From Methylocella silvestris (GTDB lineage Bacteria > Pseudomonadota > Alphaproteobacteria > Rhizobiales > Beijerinckiaceae), in NCBI RefSeq assembly GCF_002891535.1, contig NZ_PDZR01000005.1:104453-168452 (forward strand): 64,000 nucleotides of DNA, given 5' to 3'. The notes under the pieces were generated by a model, which searched no databases, was not told the origin of the DNA, and worked only from the letters and a program-made list of their open reading frames with translations. Positions 39,898 to 49,789 of this stretch are shown here, one piece after another. The number at the start of each line of letters is the position of its first letter. Positions within the stretch are counted from its first letter, which is position 1. The position numbers and the translations under genes were made by a program.

Positions 39898-41466
39898 CAT
39901 GACCTGCACCGCGATGACCTTCACGATCGTCATGCTGGGAAAAATCATCGCATAGCCGACACTCGGCCGATCGGACGGAACGAGCTTGTTGGCGAACATG
40001 AGGATCGCCGGATTGCCTGTAGCGCCGGCGGCGATGCCTAAAAGCTCATCGAACGGCAGACGCAGGACAAGCCAGCCGACGCTCAGCACGGTCAGCACCA
40101 CTGTCAGCACGGTTGCAAAGCCAAGCAGCAGCAGTGGAACGCCGTTGAGGGCGATCTGCGTGACAAAGGGCGCCCCCGACGCCAGGCCGACGGCGGCGAG
40201 AAATATCGTCAGGCCGAAATTTCGCATGACGAGATTGGCGGAAAGCGGCAAGCGCCAGCTGATCCGGCCGGTTCGACCGATGCGGCCAAGAATGAGCGCG
40301 ACGACCACGGGACCGCCGGCAAGCCCGAGGCTGAAGGAGCCAATGCCCGGCAGGGGGATCGGCACGAGGCCGAGCAGCACCCCCAAAACCATGCCGGCGC
40401 CGAGCGAAACATAACTGAATTCGGCGGTCGCGGTGATCGAATCGCCAAACAATTTGCGCACTTCATTGAGCCGCGTGGAGGGAGCGAGCGCGGTCACGCG
40501 GTCGCCATATTCGAGCGTTGTGTGCGGGCTTGGCAGGACGATGGCGTCGCCGCGCCGGATAAAGGCGATATGCATCGAAAACGCCGCGGGCAATTGCAGC
40601 ATATCGAGCGGCACGCCGATCATCGACGCGTCGGAGACAAAAAACTCCCGCGCGTTGAAATCCCGCCGGTCCTTGGCGATACGGCCGGGATCGACATGGC
40701 CGAGCGCTTCGCTGACGGCGGCGACCGCCGCCTCCGCCCCGGCGATCATGATGGCGTCGCCTTCCACGAGAATGACGTCGGGCATCGGCAGAAAATTCTG
40801 ATGTTGTCTGCGGATCGCCATGAGATGAACGTCCGCCGGCAGCAAAGCCGCCAGTTTCGTCGCTGTCTCACCGATCAGATGGGGATGGTCGATGGTGATT
40901 TCCGAGACAATCACGGGCGGAGGCGGCGCCGGGACGACCGGCTTGACGATGCGGTTCATCAGATAAAGACACAACATCGGACCGACGACGCCAAAGGGAT
41001 AGGACACCGAATAGCCGATTGCCGGATCGCGGTTGCCGGCCGCCTCAAGCGCGGCCTGAAGGGCGGCGGTGCTCGTCATCGATCCGGCGAAAACGCCGAC
41101 CGCCGTGCCCGGCGAAATGTCGATCAGCATGCCGCCGCCAACCGCGACCGCAAGGCCGGCCAGGACCCCGAACAGCGCGAGCGTGTTGAGCTTGCGCCCG
41201 ACGCCCGCAAGACCCTTGAAGAACTGGTCGCCATATTGCACGCCAATGCCGTAGAGGAACATCAGCAGGCCGATCGTTCCGACAAGGGCCGGCGGCGCGG
41301 CATGCGGGGCGAAGGCGCCGAGCGCAAGACCCGCAAAAAGCACGGCCCCGATACCGAGCGAAAAGCCGAAAATGGCGATGCGGCCGAAAGCATAGCCTGC
41401 TCCGATGACCAGGAACAGGGAGAGGATCTGGGAGCCCTCAAGAAAATGACGCAGATTGTCGCTCAT
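39883..41466 (-). CDS. AspT/YidE-type aspartate:alanine exchanger family transporter
   Basis: 527 residues. About ten hydrophobic helices are split into two halves by a central soluble region of roughly 210 residues with two TrkA_C-like (RCK_C) domains (about 200-370: AIRRQHQNFLPMPDVILVEGDAIMIAG and MHIAFIRRGDAIVLPSPHTTLEYGDRVTALAP). This is the AspT/YidE/YbjL duplication architecture; known members exchange aspartate for alanine or carry succinate. The ATG overlaps pflA by four bases. Placement in a fermentation operon suggests it exports an organic anion such as formate, acetate or succinate; that is inference. Confidence 0.85.
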   Translation of the reverse strand: MSDNLRHFLEGSQILSLFLVIGAGYAFGRIAIFGFSLGIGAVLFAGLALGAFAPHAAPPALVGTIGLLMFLYGIGVQYGDQFFKGLAGVGRKLNTLALFGVLAGLAVAVGGGMLIDISPGTAVGVFAGSMTSTAALQAALEAAGNRDPAIGYSVSYPFGVVGPMLCLYLMNRIVKPVVPAPPPPVIVSEITIDHPHLIGETATKLAALLPADVHLMAIRRQHQNFLPMPDVILVEGDAIMIAGAEAAVAAVSEALGHVDPGRIAKDRRDFNAREFFVSDASMIGVPLDMLQLPAAFSMHIAFIRRGDAIVLPSPHTTLEYGDRVTALAPSTRLNEVRKLFGDSITATAEFSYVSLGAGMVLGVLLGLVPIPLPGIGSFSLGLAGGPVVVALILGRIGRTGRISWRLPLSANLVMRNFGLTIFLAAVGLASGAPFVTQIALNGVPLLLLGFATVLTVVLTVLSVGWLVLRLPFDELLGIAAGATGNPAILMFANKLVPSDRPSVGYAMIFPSMTIVKVIAVQVMLRLF

Positions 41467-42317
41467 CGTGCCTGGCAGCCCTGTTGCTGGAATTGCGCCA
41501 CGACCCGCGCCACGAGATCTGCGGGCGCAGCCGCCGTATCGGCAAGTTGATAGTCAAGCCCAAGCGCGCGCCATTTGAAGGCGCCCATCTGGTGGAAAGG
41601 CAGAACCTCGACCCATTCGACATTGCGCATCGGCGCGACAAAGCGCGCGACAGCATCAATATGCGCCGGATCGTCGGTCAGGCCGGGGACGAGAACATAA
41701 CGGATCCAGACCGGCTTGCCGGTGGCGGCGAGCCTTTCGGCAAAACGGAGCGTCGGCGCAAGCTCCGCGCCGGTCAGCCGGTGATAGAGCGAAGGATCGC
41801 CGGATTTGATGTCGAGCAGAATGAGATCTACCGTTTCGAGATAGGCGGCGTCGGCCCGCGCGCCGAGAAACCCCGATGTATCGAGGGCTGTGTGCAGGCC
41901 AAGCTCTTTTGCGGCGGCAAACAGCCGCCGGGAGAAGCCGCGCTGGACAAGGGGCTCGCCCCCCGACAGCGTCAGGCCGCCGCCGATCGCGCGCAGGGCC
42001 GGCGCGAAATCGCCGATCCGGGCGATCGCCGTCTCGATTTCGACGCGCGCGCCATATTTCAGATGCCAGCTATCGGGATTATGGCAATATTGGCAGCGCA
42101 GCAGGCAGCCGGCGAGAAACAGCGTAGCGCGGACGCCCGGCCCATCCACCGTCGAGCCGGTCTCCAGCGAGTGCACGAAACCGAAGGCGCCAAGGTCATT
42201 GGCGAAGGTCTCCGTTTCAGGCGCGTCCGGGGAAAGAACGCCGCCAAGATCATGGCGGCTCCCCGCGACGTCAAAGCCCGCGTCTTGCCCGCCAGGCTGT
42301 TGATCCTGAGCCGCCAT
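41463..42317 (-). CDS. pflA: Pyruvate formate-lyase activating enzyme
   Basis: 284 residues. A radical SAM enzyme that abstracts a hydrogen from the glycyl residue of PflB. The cluster motif CLLRCQYCHN (C71, C75, C78) is intact and preceded by TVDGPGVRATLFLAG. LTLSGGEPLVQRGF and DTSGFLG follow. The first 45 residues are an extension not present in E. coli PflA (246 residues). The ATG shares one base with the pflB stop (TGATG), so the two genes are coupled. Confidence 0.92.
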   Translation of the reverse strand: MAAQDQQPGGQDAGFDVAGSRHDLGGVLSPDAPETETFANDLGAFGFVHSLETGSTVDGPGVRATLFLAGCLLRCQYCHNPDSWHLKYGARVEIETAIARIGDFAPALRAIGGGLTLSGGEPLVQRGFSRRLFAAAKELGLHTALDTSGFLGARADAAYLETVDLILLDIKSGDPSLYHRLTGAELAPTLRFAERLAATGKPVWIRYVLVPGLTDDPAHIDAVARFVAPMRNVEWVEVLPFHQMGAFKWRALGLDYQLADTAAAPADLVARVVAQFQQQGCQAR

Positions 42318-44575
42318 CAGACGGTCTGATGAAAGGTGCGATGGATCACGTCGAGCTGCTGCTCTCTGGTGAGGCGGACGAAGTTGACCGCATATCCCGA
42401 GACCCGAATGGTCAGCTGCGGATATTTGTCAGGATTCTCCATCGCATCGAGCAGGGTTTCCTTACTGACCACATTGAGATTCATGTGATATCCGCCCTGG
42501 CCGAAATACAGGTCGAAAATCCCGGCGGCGCGGTCTAATCCTTCCTGTTCGTTAAAGCGCGTCAGTGTGGGAACCACCGAGACCGTGTAGCTGACGCCGT
42601 CCTGCGCATCGGCATAAGGCAGTTTGGCGACCGACAGGCAGGAGGCGAGCCAGCCGATCTGGTCGCGTCCATGCATCGGGTTCGCGCCCGGCGCAAAGGG
42701 CTCGCCGGCGCGCCTTCCGTCGGGCGTGTTGCCGGTCGCCTTGCCGTAGACGACGTTGGAGGTGATCGTCAGGACTGATTGGGTATGCGTCGCGCCGCGA
42801 TAGGTCGGATGCTTGCGCAGCTTCGCCATGAAGCGCGAGACCAGATCGGCCGCGATCGCGTCGACGCGATCGTCATTGTTGCCAAATTTCGGGAAGGCCC
42901 CTTCGATGCGGTAATCCTCGACGATTCCGCTATCGTTGCGGACCATGGCGACCTTCGCATATTTGATCGCCGAAAGACTGTCGGCGGCCACGGAAAGGCC
43001 GGCAATGCCGAAAGCCATGGTGCGCAGCACGTCGCGATCATGCAGCGCCATTTCGAGCCGCTCGTAGAAATATTTGTCATGCATGTAGTGGATGCAATTC
43101 ATGGCGTGGACATAGGTCCGGGCCAGCCATTCCATCATCGAGTCGAATTTGGCCATGACGTCGTCAAAGACCAGAAAATCGCCGATGACGGCCGGCGCCG
43201 GCGGCGCGATCTGTTCGCCGCTCATCTCGTCGCGGCCGCCGTTGATTGCATAGAGCAGACATTTCCCGAGGTTTACGCGGGCGCCGAAAAACTGCATCTG
43301 CTTGCCGATGCGCATCGCCGAGACGCAACAGGCGACGCCATAATCATCGCCATGAAACGGGCGCATCAGATCGTCGTTCTCATATTGGAGCGACGAGGTG
43401 TCGCGCGAAATCGCGATGCAGAAACGCTTGAACGGCTGTGGCAGCCGCCTAGACCACAACACGGTAAGATTTGGCTCGGGCGCCGCGCCAAGATTGCGCA
43501 AGGTCTGCAAAATACGAAAGCTGCTGCGCGTGACCAGGGTGCGGCCGTCGAGGTCCATGCCGCCGATTGACTCCGTCGCCCAATAGGGGTCGCCGGAAAA
43601 CAAGCTGTCATATTCGGGCGTGCGCAAGAAGCGCACGATGCGCAGCTTCTGGACAAGCTGGTCGATCAGCTCCTGCGCGCCGGATTCGTCGAGGCGACCC
43701 TCTTTGAGGTCGCGTTCAATGTAGATATCGAGAAAGCTCGAGATCCGGCCGACCGACATGGCCGCGCCATTGGCCTCCTTGATCGCGCCGAGATAGGCGA
43801 AATAGGTCCATTGCACGGCCTCGGTCGCCGTTTCCGCCGGCCTCAGCAGGTCGAAGCCATAGGACTTGGCCATGGTCACGAGATCGTGCAGCGCCCGGAT
43901 CTGGTCGGCCAGTTCTTCGCGCAGGCGGATGATGTCATCGCTTGGCCATTCGTCATTGATCTCGGCGCGCTCGCCCGCTTTGACTTCGAGGAGCCGCGCG
44001 ACGCCGTAGAGCGCCACACGACGGTAGTCTCCGATGATCCGGCCCCGGCCATAAGAATCGGGCAACCCGGTGATGATGTGCGATTTGCGGCACGCCAGAA
44101 TCTCGGGCGTATAGACGTCGAAGACGCCGTCATTATGCGTCTTGCGGTATTTGCTGAAGGTCTCGGCGACCGCGGGGCTGACCTCCGTGCCAATCGACCG
44201 CAGGCCGTTTTCGACCATACGCAATCCGCCCCAGGGCATGATGGCGCGGCGAAACGGTTTGTCGGTCTGCAGGCCGACGATCACCTCGTTTGCCTTGTCT
44301 ATGTAGCCTGGCGCGTGCGCCGTCAGCGTCGAGGGCGTATTGGGGTCTGCATCGAGCACGCCGGATTTGGCTTCGGCGCGAAAATACGGCTGCAACGCCG
44401 CCCAGACCGCGCGGGTCCGCGCTGTCGTCCCGACGAGAAATGTTTCATCGCCTTCGTAGGGCGTGACGTTCTTGACGAGAAAATCGCGGACGTCGATCCT
44501 GTGCGTCCAGATCCCGGGCTCGAAGGCGCGCCACGGATCGAGGGGCGCCTGCGAAAGGCTCTGTGCTGCTTGCAT
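42317..44575 (-). CDS. pflB: Formate C-acetyltransferase (pyruvate formate-lyase)
   Basis: 752 residues, about E. coli PflB length. It converts pyruvate and CoA to acetyl-CoA and formate by a glycyl radical. The active-site Cys pair is at 416-417 (VACCVSAMR), and the glycyl radical site RVSGYAVNF has its Gly near 727. Other blocks: [59 protein letters not shown]. The radical is destroyed by oxygen, so the enzyme can only work at low oxygen. The gene starts 44 bases after ackA stops. Confidence 0.95.
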   Translation of the reverse strand: MQAAQSLSQAPLDPWRAFEPGIWTHRIDVRDFLVKNVTPYEGDETFLVGTTARTRAVWAALQPYFRAEAKSGVLDADPNTPSTLTAHAPGYIDKANEVIVGLQTDKPFRRAIMPWGGLRMVENGLRSIGTEVSPAVAETFSKYRKTHNDGVFDVYTPEILACRKSHIITGLPDSYGRGRIIGDYRRVALYGVARLLEVKAGERAEINDEWPSDDIIRLREELADQIRALHDLVTMAKSYGFDLLRPAETATEAVQWTYFAYLGAIKEANGAAMSVGRISSFLDIYIERDLKEGRLDESGAQELIDQLVQKLRIVRFLRTPEYDSLFSGDPYWATESIGGMDLDGRTLVTRSSFRILQTLRNLGAAPEPNLTVLWSRRLPQPFKRFCIAISRDTSSLQYENDDLMRPFHGDDYGVACCVSAMRIGKQMQFFGARVNLGKCLLYAINGGRDEMSGEQIAPPAPAVIGDFLVFDDVMAKFDSMMEWLARTYVHAMNCIHYMHDKYFYERLEMALHDRDVLRTMAFGIAGLSVAADSLSAIKYAKVAMVRNDSGIVEDYRIEGAFPKFGNNDDRVDAIAADLVSRFMAKLRKHPTYRGATHTQSVLTITSNVVYGKATGNTPDGRRAGEPFAPGANPMHGRDQIGWLASCLSVAKLPYADAQDGVSYTVSVVPTLTRFNEQEGLDRAAGIFDLYFGQGGYHMNLNVVSKETLLDAMENPDKYPQLTIRVSGYAVNFVRLTREQQLDVIHRTFHQTV

Positions 44576-44619
44576 GACTGGCTTGATCCTTCTGACATCG
44601 CTCGCCGCTACGGCGTGGG

Positions 44620-45816
44620 TTACGGCTCTTCGCCGGCGAGCAGATTCCTGGCGTGGCGGGCGATCATCAATTCCTCATCGGTTGGAATGACAAACGCCGA
44701 GACGCGGCTGCCCGGCGCGCTGATCTTGCCGGCGCCGGCCTCATTCGCGGTCTCGGCCAGAACGAGTCCGAGCCAGGCCGCGTCCTCACAGACCGCCCGG
44801 CGCAGCGACGCGCTGTGCTCGCCGATCCCCGCCGTGAAGACGAGCGCGTCGAGGCCGCCGAGAGCCGCCGCGAGCGAGCCGATCTCGCGGCCGATCCGGT
44901 AGACGAACAGGTCGATGGCGAGGCGCGCGCGCGGGTCGCTGCTCGCTTCGAGGCTGCGCATGTCGCTTGACACGCCGGAGACTCCGAGCAGGCCGGATTG
45001 CTTGTAGAGCAGCTGTTCGAGCTCGCGCGGCCCCATCTTCATTTCGTCGATCAGGTAGAGAATGACGCCGGGGTCGAGCGCGCCCGAGCGTGTTCCCATC
45101 GGCAATCCGTCTACCGCAGTGAAGCCCATTGTGCTGGCGACGCTGCGCCCCGCCTTAAGCGCGCAAAGGCTCGCGCCATTGCCGAGATGGGCGACGATCA
45201 CCCGCGCCTGCGCAAGGGCCGGATCATAGCGCGGCAGCACGGAGGCGATATATTCGTAGGAGAGGCCGTGAAAGCCATAGCGGCGGACGCCGCGGTCGGT
45301 GATTTCCGGCGGCAGGGCGAAGGCCTGGGCGAGCGGCGGCTGGCTGGCGTGGAAGCCCGTGTCGAAACAGCCGACTTGCGAAATCTGCGGCGCGATGGAA
45401 AACAGGGTCCGCACCGGCGCGAGATTATGCGGCTGGTGCAAGGGCGCAAGCGGCGTCAGCCGCTCGAGGTTGGCGAGCGCTTCGGCCGTGAGCCGGATCG
45501 GCCCGGAAAATTCAGCGCCGCCATGGACGATGCGATGGGCGACAGCGTCGACCCTGTAGGCGCCAAGATGCCCGTGCACGAAATCGAGGAGACGCCGCAT
45601 CGCGTCGTCATGCGTGACAGCCTCGCCGGTCCAGCGCTTCTCGGCGACGAGCTCTCCGCCGATGTCGTGGGCGGAAAAATGCGCGCCGTCCGCGCCGAGA
45701 CCTTCGATCTGGCCTTTGAGAAAAACAGAGAGATCCGGCCCGTCCTCGCGAAACAGCGAGAATTTGATGCTCGACGAACCGGCGTTGACGACGACGATGG
45801 CGTTGCCTGAAGTCAT
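44620..45816 (-). CDS. ackA: Acetate kinase
   Basis: 398 residues. It transfers phosphate from acetyl phosphate to ADP, giving acetate and ATP. ASKHA motifs are clear: [72 protein letters not shown] and [17 protein letters not shown]. The ATG is two bases after the pta stop. The family also includes propionate kinases; the neighbours favour acetate. Confidence 0.94.
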   Translation of the reverse strand: MTSGNAIVVVNAGSSSIKFSLFREDGPDLSVFLKGQIEGLGADGAHFSAHDIGGELVAEKRWTGEAVTHDDAMRRLLDFVHGHLGAYRVDAVAHRIVHGGAEFSGPIRLTAEALANLERLTPLAPLHQPHNLAPVRTLFSIAPQISQVGCFDTGFHASQPPLAQAFALPPEITDRGVRRYGFHGLSYEYIASVLPRYDPALAQARVIVAHLGNGASLCALKAGRSVASTMGFTAVDGLPMGTRSGALDPGVILYLIDEMKMGPRELEQLLYKQSGLLGVSGVSSDMRSLEASSDPRARLAIDLFVYRIGREIGSLAAALGGLDALVFTAGIGEHSASLRRAVCEDAAWLGLVLAETANEAGAGKISAPGSRVSAFVIPTDEELMIARHARNLLAGEEP

Positions 45817-45818
45817 GG

Positions 45819-46772
45819 TCAGACCATAGCCTTGCCGGCGTCGGCCCGGCGGCTTTCGACGATCAGCGCGGCCACGGCGCAGGAGGCGAGGCGCGAGAGC
45901 ACGGAATCGGCTCGGCTCGTCAGAATGATCGGCACGCGGGCGCCGAGCACGATCCCGGCCGCGTCCGCCCCGGCGAGAAAGGTGAGGCTCTTGGCCAGCA
46001 TATTGCCCGCCTCCAGATCGGGCACGAGGAGGATGTTAGCGCGGCCGGCGACCGGCGGCGACAGATGCTTGATCGCCGCCGCCTCAGGACTGATGGCGTT
46101 GTCGAGCGCCAGCGGGCCCTCGAGAAGGGCGCCGGTGATCTGGCCGCGATCCGCCATCTTGCAAAGCGCGGCGGCTTCGATTGTCGAAGGAATCTTGGGA
46201 TTTACCGTCTCGACGGCGGAGAGAATGGCGACGCGCGCCTCAGGAAAACCCAGCGCATGAGCGAGATCGATCGCATTTTGCAGAATGTCGACCTTATCGG
46301 CCAGCGTCGGAAAGATATTGACCGCCGCGTCGGTGATGATCAAGGGGTCGGCGTGGCCCGGAATGTCCATGACGAAGCAATGGCTTAGCCGTCGGGATGT
46401 GCGCAGCCCGCCGTCGGCCTTGACGACGGCGCTCATCAACTCGTCGGTATGGAGGCTCCCCTTCATCAGGGCCTCGGCCTTGCCCTCCCGCACGAGCGCC
46501 ACGGCGCGACTGGCCGATTCATGGCTGTGCTCCGTAGCGACGACCTCAAATCCCGCGATATCGAGACCTGCTTCGGCGGCGGCTTTGGCGATGCGCGCCG
46601 CGGGCCCGACCAGGATCGGATCGATCAGCCCAAGGCGAGCGCCGTCGATCGCGCCTTCCAGCGAGGTTTGATCGCAAGGATGCGCGACGGCGACTTTGGG
46701 CGTCCGAAGCTTCTTTGCCGCCGCAATCAGAATTTCGTATTTTTCGTGCTTGTTGGGGGGAGTTTCCGCCAT
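45819..46772 (-). CDS. pta: Phosphate acetyltransferase
   Basis: 317 residues from the ATG at 46772, preceded by AGGACTACG; an ATG at 46790 adds six residues. It is the short Pta/Ptb type with one catalytic domain: EALMKGSLHTDELMSAVV, RRLSHCFVMDIPG, ITDAAVNIFPTLADKVDILQNAIDLAHALG, EGPLALDNAIS and LLVPDLEAGNMLAKSLTFLAGADAAGIVLGARVPIILTSRAD. Such enzymes convert acetyl-CoA (or another acyl-CoA) to acyl phosphate; the ackA neighbour supports acetyl-CoA. It is the first gene of the fermentation operon. Confidence 0.9.
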   Translation of the reverse strand: MAETPPNKHEKYEILIAAAKKLRTPKVAVAHPCDQTSLEGAIDGARLGLIDPILVGPAARIAKAAAEAGLDIAGFEVVATEHSHESASRAVALVREGKAEALMKGSLHTDELMSAVVKADGGLRTSRRLSHCFVMDIPGHADPLIITDAAVNIFPTLADKVDILQNAIDLAHALGFPEARVAILSAVETVNPKIPSTIEAAALCKMADRGQITGALLEGPLALDNAISPEAAAIKHLSPPVAGRANILLVPDLEAGNMLAKSLTFLAGADAAGIVLGARVPIILTSRADSVLSRLASCAVAALIVESRRADAGKAMV

Positions 46773-47336
46773 CGTAGTCCTGTCAGGCATGTTGTCACTG
46801 CGTCCTCAGGGCCGGTCGGTCTGCGAGGCGGTTCGAGCTGCGGCCGCAGCAGAAGATGATTTCGCGCGATCCCTCGGAAAAGATCGCGTCAATTTGCTTC
46901 TCTTCGATCGATTCAGTCCAATGTATGCGGAGCGCCGCAGACAAAGCCGGAGGTGTCACAGAGCTGTTACTTTGATAACAATCAGAGGATTGTTGAAAGC
47001 ATCAGACCCTATCCCTACGCCGGGTCCGCCCGCATGGTTCGGGAAACCACAGGGCGGATAAAAAATTGCATGCCTGGAGCGCGCCGGGGCCAGCTGGCCG
47101 ACGCGCTACAATTACACAACAGCCGTTCCAAATGATCGTTCTTATTGAGATGACGAGGTCAACGCTTGACCAAGCCCGATCACATGTCCCCCTCGTCATC
47201 TGCCACGCTACAGTCTCCGCTTCCACAAGGGCGGTCAAGGAGGCGATGCGATGATATTTTCTCACGCGGCTCGTGAACAAGCTTCATGCCGCCGCATTGT
47301 TTACGCCCCGAGACGGGGCGGGGCCGTGGGACGCGC
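46773..47336. other. Regulatory region upstream of the pta operon
   Basis: About 560 bases between pta and the stop of the upstream LysR gene. It holds the FNR-like box at 46972-46985 and an inverted repeat, GGTCAACGCTTGACC, at 47157-47171. Short frames here lack any support. The region is lower in GC than the genes on either side, as expected for promoters. Confidence 0.6.
46972..46985. promoter_or_regulatory. FNR/FixK-type box upstream of the pta-ackA-pflB operon
   Basis: TTGATAACAATCAG matches TTGAT-N4-ATCAA at nine of ten fixed positions. It lies about 200 bases upstream of the pta start. FNR, FixK and related proteins bind such sites; in alphaproteobacteria these mediate low-oxygen induction. 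The downstream operon needs anaerobiosis, so the match makes sense. The transcription start is not known. Confidence 0.6.
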
Positions 47337-48308
47337 TCAGCCGGCGGCCGCCGGTTTGACGGCGCTGATCAATTCGCCGAGCAGCCACTGGGATCCCTCG
47401 TCGCGTTCGGTCCGCTGATGCCAAACCATCTCGACCGGCACCGCCAGAGGTTCGTAAGGAAGATCGAGCATGACGAGCGAGCCTTGCTCGACGGCCGCGC
47501 GGGCGAGCGCGCCGGGCAAAGTGGCGACCATATCGCTGACCCGAACCATGGGCGGGACAGCTGCATAGTGGGGGACCGACACAGCCACGCGGCCAACCTC
47601 CCCTTGATCGGCGTCGGCCTCGATCAGCAGACGTTCGATCCAGACGCGCCGCCACACGCCGCGATCGTCAAAAAATCCATCGACCGCGGCCACCTCAGTT
47701 CCGACCAGCTCGACGACAATATGCGGAAAAGAGAAAAGCCGCTCCTTGGTGAGCGGGCCTTCGGTCAAAGGATGCCCGGTCCGCACCACCATCGCCTCTT
47801 TCTCGACGACGATTGTGGCGCGGCGCATGCGGTCAGGAAGATCGCCAAACCAGCCCATGACGAAATCGATGCGGCCCTCGTCGAGATGCCGGACGACGTC
47901 GGTGCGGTTGAACGGAAAAATTCGCAGGTCGATCTGCGGCGCGACTTCGGCCAGTCGGCCGACGAGGTGGGGAAGAATCGCGGCGGCGACGTAGTCGGTG
48001 GCGGCAATGCGGAAGGTCCGAAAATCTTCCGCCGGAACGAAGGAGGGCGCGCTGACGGCATGATCGATGCGCTGCAGCCCCTCGTGGATGGCGGGCGCGA
48101 GTTCGAGCGCTCGCGCGGTCGGCTCCATGCCGGCCTCGCCGGAAATAAACAGTTCGTCGCCGAGCGACTGCCGCAAACGTGATAAAGCGTGGCTCACCGC
48201 GGAGGCAGTGACGCCGAGTTCGCGGCTTGCCTTGATCACGCTGCGGCAGCGCATGACGGCTTCAAAAACGCGCAGGAGATTGAGATCGATCGTTCGTAGT
48301 CTCACCAT
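47337..48308 (-). CDS. LysR family transcriptional regulator
   Basis: 323 residues. The winged helix is LNLLRVFEAVMRCRSVIKASRELGVTASAVSHALSRLRQSLGDELFISGEAGMEPTARALELAPAI, of the NodD/nahR-like subgroup whose members have FxxxxGxxPTxxA. The effector domain follows (FRIAATDYVAAAILPHLVGRLAEVAPQIDLRIFPFNRTDVVRHLDEGRIDFVMGWF). It is divergent from the HlyD/permease operon, with 395 bases between. It is a candidate regulator of that operon; the pta operon on its other side is 564 bases downstream. Confidence 0.92.
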   Translation of the reverse strand: MVRLRTIDLNLLRVFEAVMRCRSVIKASRELGVTASAVSHALSRLRQSLGDELFISGEAGMEPTARALELAPAIHEGLQRIDHAVSAPSFVPAEDFRTFRIAATDYVAAAILPHLVGRLAEVAPQIDLRIFPFNRTDVVRHLDEGRIDFVMGWFGDLPDRMRRATIVVEKEAMVVRTGHPLTEGPLTKERLFSFPHIVVELVGTEVAAVDGFFDDRGVWRRVWIERLLIEADADQGEVGRVAVSVPHYAAVPPMVRVSDMVATLPGALARAAVEQGSLVMLDLPYEPLAVPVEMVWHQRTERDEGSQWLLGELISAVKPAAAG

Positions 48309-48703
48309 GTCCTCGCTGGCTTCCTCCGGCGCCGGCCCTCAGGCGCTGCGGCGCTTCAATCTACCGGTTTTCCTGGCCAGGCGCACGCAGTGTTGCCGCG
48401 GTTCTGATGAGGTGCGGCATATTGACGGGGCTGCCACATATGGCGTTGCGCCAGGGCGACGACGATCTCGCCGTCGCGACGTCGCCTGTGCGAGATCAGG
48501 GCCGCCTGATCGGGTGGCGGCGAGATCAGGCGCGCAGCGCGCGCAACCGGTGTTGCTCCACTGTTGACAAGCCGCCCGGCATACAACATGAGACGAGCGT
48601 GAGCCGCCTTCAGTTCCGCTTCAGGCCTCTACCAATGGGACATGGGGAGATCGACGCGTCTCCGTGCTTGGTTCAACATAAGGCGACCAAAGGAAGGCAT
48701 TGA
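48309..48703. promoter_or_regulatory. Divergent promoter region with GATCAGG repeats
   Basis: About 395 bases between the LysR start and the HlyD start. CGAGATCAGG occurs at 48491-48500 and 48521-48530, exactly 30 bases apart, and CCTGATC at 48505-48511 makes an inverted repeat with the first (GATCAGG-GCCG-CCTGATC). These lie about 190 bases from either start and are the best candidate LysR sites. The HlyD gene is preceded by AAAGGAAGG. Confidence 0.5.
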
Positions 48704-49789
48704 ATGGCGGTCCCTCCCCCTGATGCAGATGCGCTCGCGCCGCCGCGGACTTCGACTTCGCCCTCAGACGGCCTCAAGGCGAGCGCTGGCGCTGCGGCAA
48801 AATCCGCCGCCCGGGGCCCGGCCATCATCGTCGCTCTCATCGTCGCGACAGTGGTCGGCCTGTCGCTCTGGTATCTGGCGCAGCCGCGGCCGCTCGTCAT
48901 TCAGGGCGAGGCGGCGGCGACGCGCATCGACATCGCCGCCCGGGTCGACGGAAGGGTCGCCAGCCGTCCGGTCTCGCGGGGCGAGAATGTCGCGGCGGGA
49001 CAATTGCTGATCGAGATTGACAATCCGCAGCTCTTGACCAAGCTGCGGGAAGCCGAGGCCGCTTTGGCCGTCGCCAACGCCGAATTCGCGCGCATCGAGG
49101 TTGGCACCCGCGCCGAAGTGGTCGCACAACGCAAGGCCGCCGTCGACAGCGCCGTCGCCGACATGACCCTCGCCCAGCGGACTTACGATCGCGTGAAGGA
49201 GCTCGCCGGACACGGCAACGCGCCGCTCCAGCGTCTCGACGAGGTCACCAACTCGCTGCTGGTCGCGCAGCGGGGTTCCGACCAGGCGAAACTGGCCTAT
49301 GACGAAGCCGTCGCCGGTTATACGGCGGAAGAGCGCGCCGTCTCGCGCGCCAATGTTGAAAAGGCCAAGGCGTCGATCGAAACGATCAAGGCGCAGGTCG
49401 ACGAGCTCGTCGTCAAGGCTCCGATCGCGGCGCAGGTCTATCAGATCGGAGCGGAGCTCGGCGAATATGTCTCGCCCGGCGCGCCATTGCTGTCCCTCGT
49501 CGACCTCGGCGACCTCTGGCTGCGTTTCGACCTCCGCGAGGATCTTGTAAAGAATCTCAAACTCGGCGATCGCTTCGAGATGCGCGCGCCAGCGCTTGGA
49601 GACCGCAAAATCGAAGCGGAAATCCGCGTCATCGCCACAAAGGGCGAATATGCGGGTTGGCGGGCGACGCGCGCGACCGGCGATTTCGACCTCCGCACCT
49701 TCGAGGTGCGCGCCTATCCCGTCGCGCCGATTCCAGAGCTTCGGCCGGGCATGAGCGTCTACGCCGAAGCGCCGGCCGGGCGGCGATGA
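48704..49789 (+). CDS. HlyD family membrane-fusion protein
   Basis: 361 residues. A cytosolic Pro/Ala-rich start is followed by one membrane helix (PAIIVALIVATVVGLSLWYL), then the biotinyl-lipoyl-like half-barrel (IDIAARVDGRVASRPVSRGENVAAGQLLIEIDNPQL), a long helical hairpin (about 105-240) and the returning barrel (VVKAPIAAQVYQIGAELGEYVSPGAPLLSLVDLGDLWLRFDL). It bridges the inner membrane and an outer-membrane channel. The stop overlaps the permease ATG (ATGA). No outer-membrane factor is in the cluster. Confidence 0.92.
   Translation: MAVPPPDADALAPPRTSTSPSDGLKASAGAAAKSAARGPAIIVALIVATVVGLSLWYLAQPRPLVIQGEAAATRIDIAARVDGRVASRPVSRGENVAAGQLLIEIDNPQLLTKLREAEAALAVANAEFARIEVGTRAEVVAQRKAAVDSAVADMTLAQRTYDRVKELAGHGNAPLQRLDEVTNSLLVAQRGSDQAKLAYDEAVAGYTAEERAVSRANVEKAKASIETIKAQVDELVVKAPIAAQVYQIGAELGEYVSPGAPLLSLVDLGDLWLRFDLREDLVKNLKLGDRFEMRAPALGDRKIEAEIRVIATKGEYAGWRATRATGDFDLRTFEVRAYPVAPIPELRPGMSVYAEAPAGRR

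Noticed and set aside
47157..47171. GGTCAACGCTTGACC dyad as a second FNR-type site
   Set aside because: The half-sites do not match TTGAT/ATCAA; it is only an unassigned inverted repeat.
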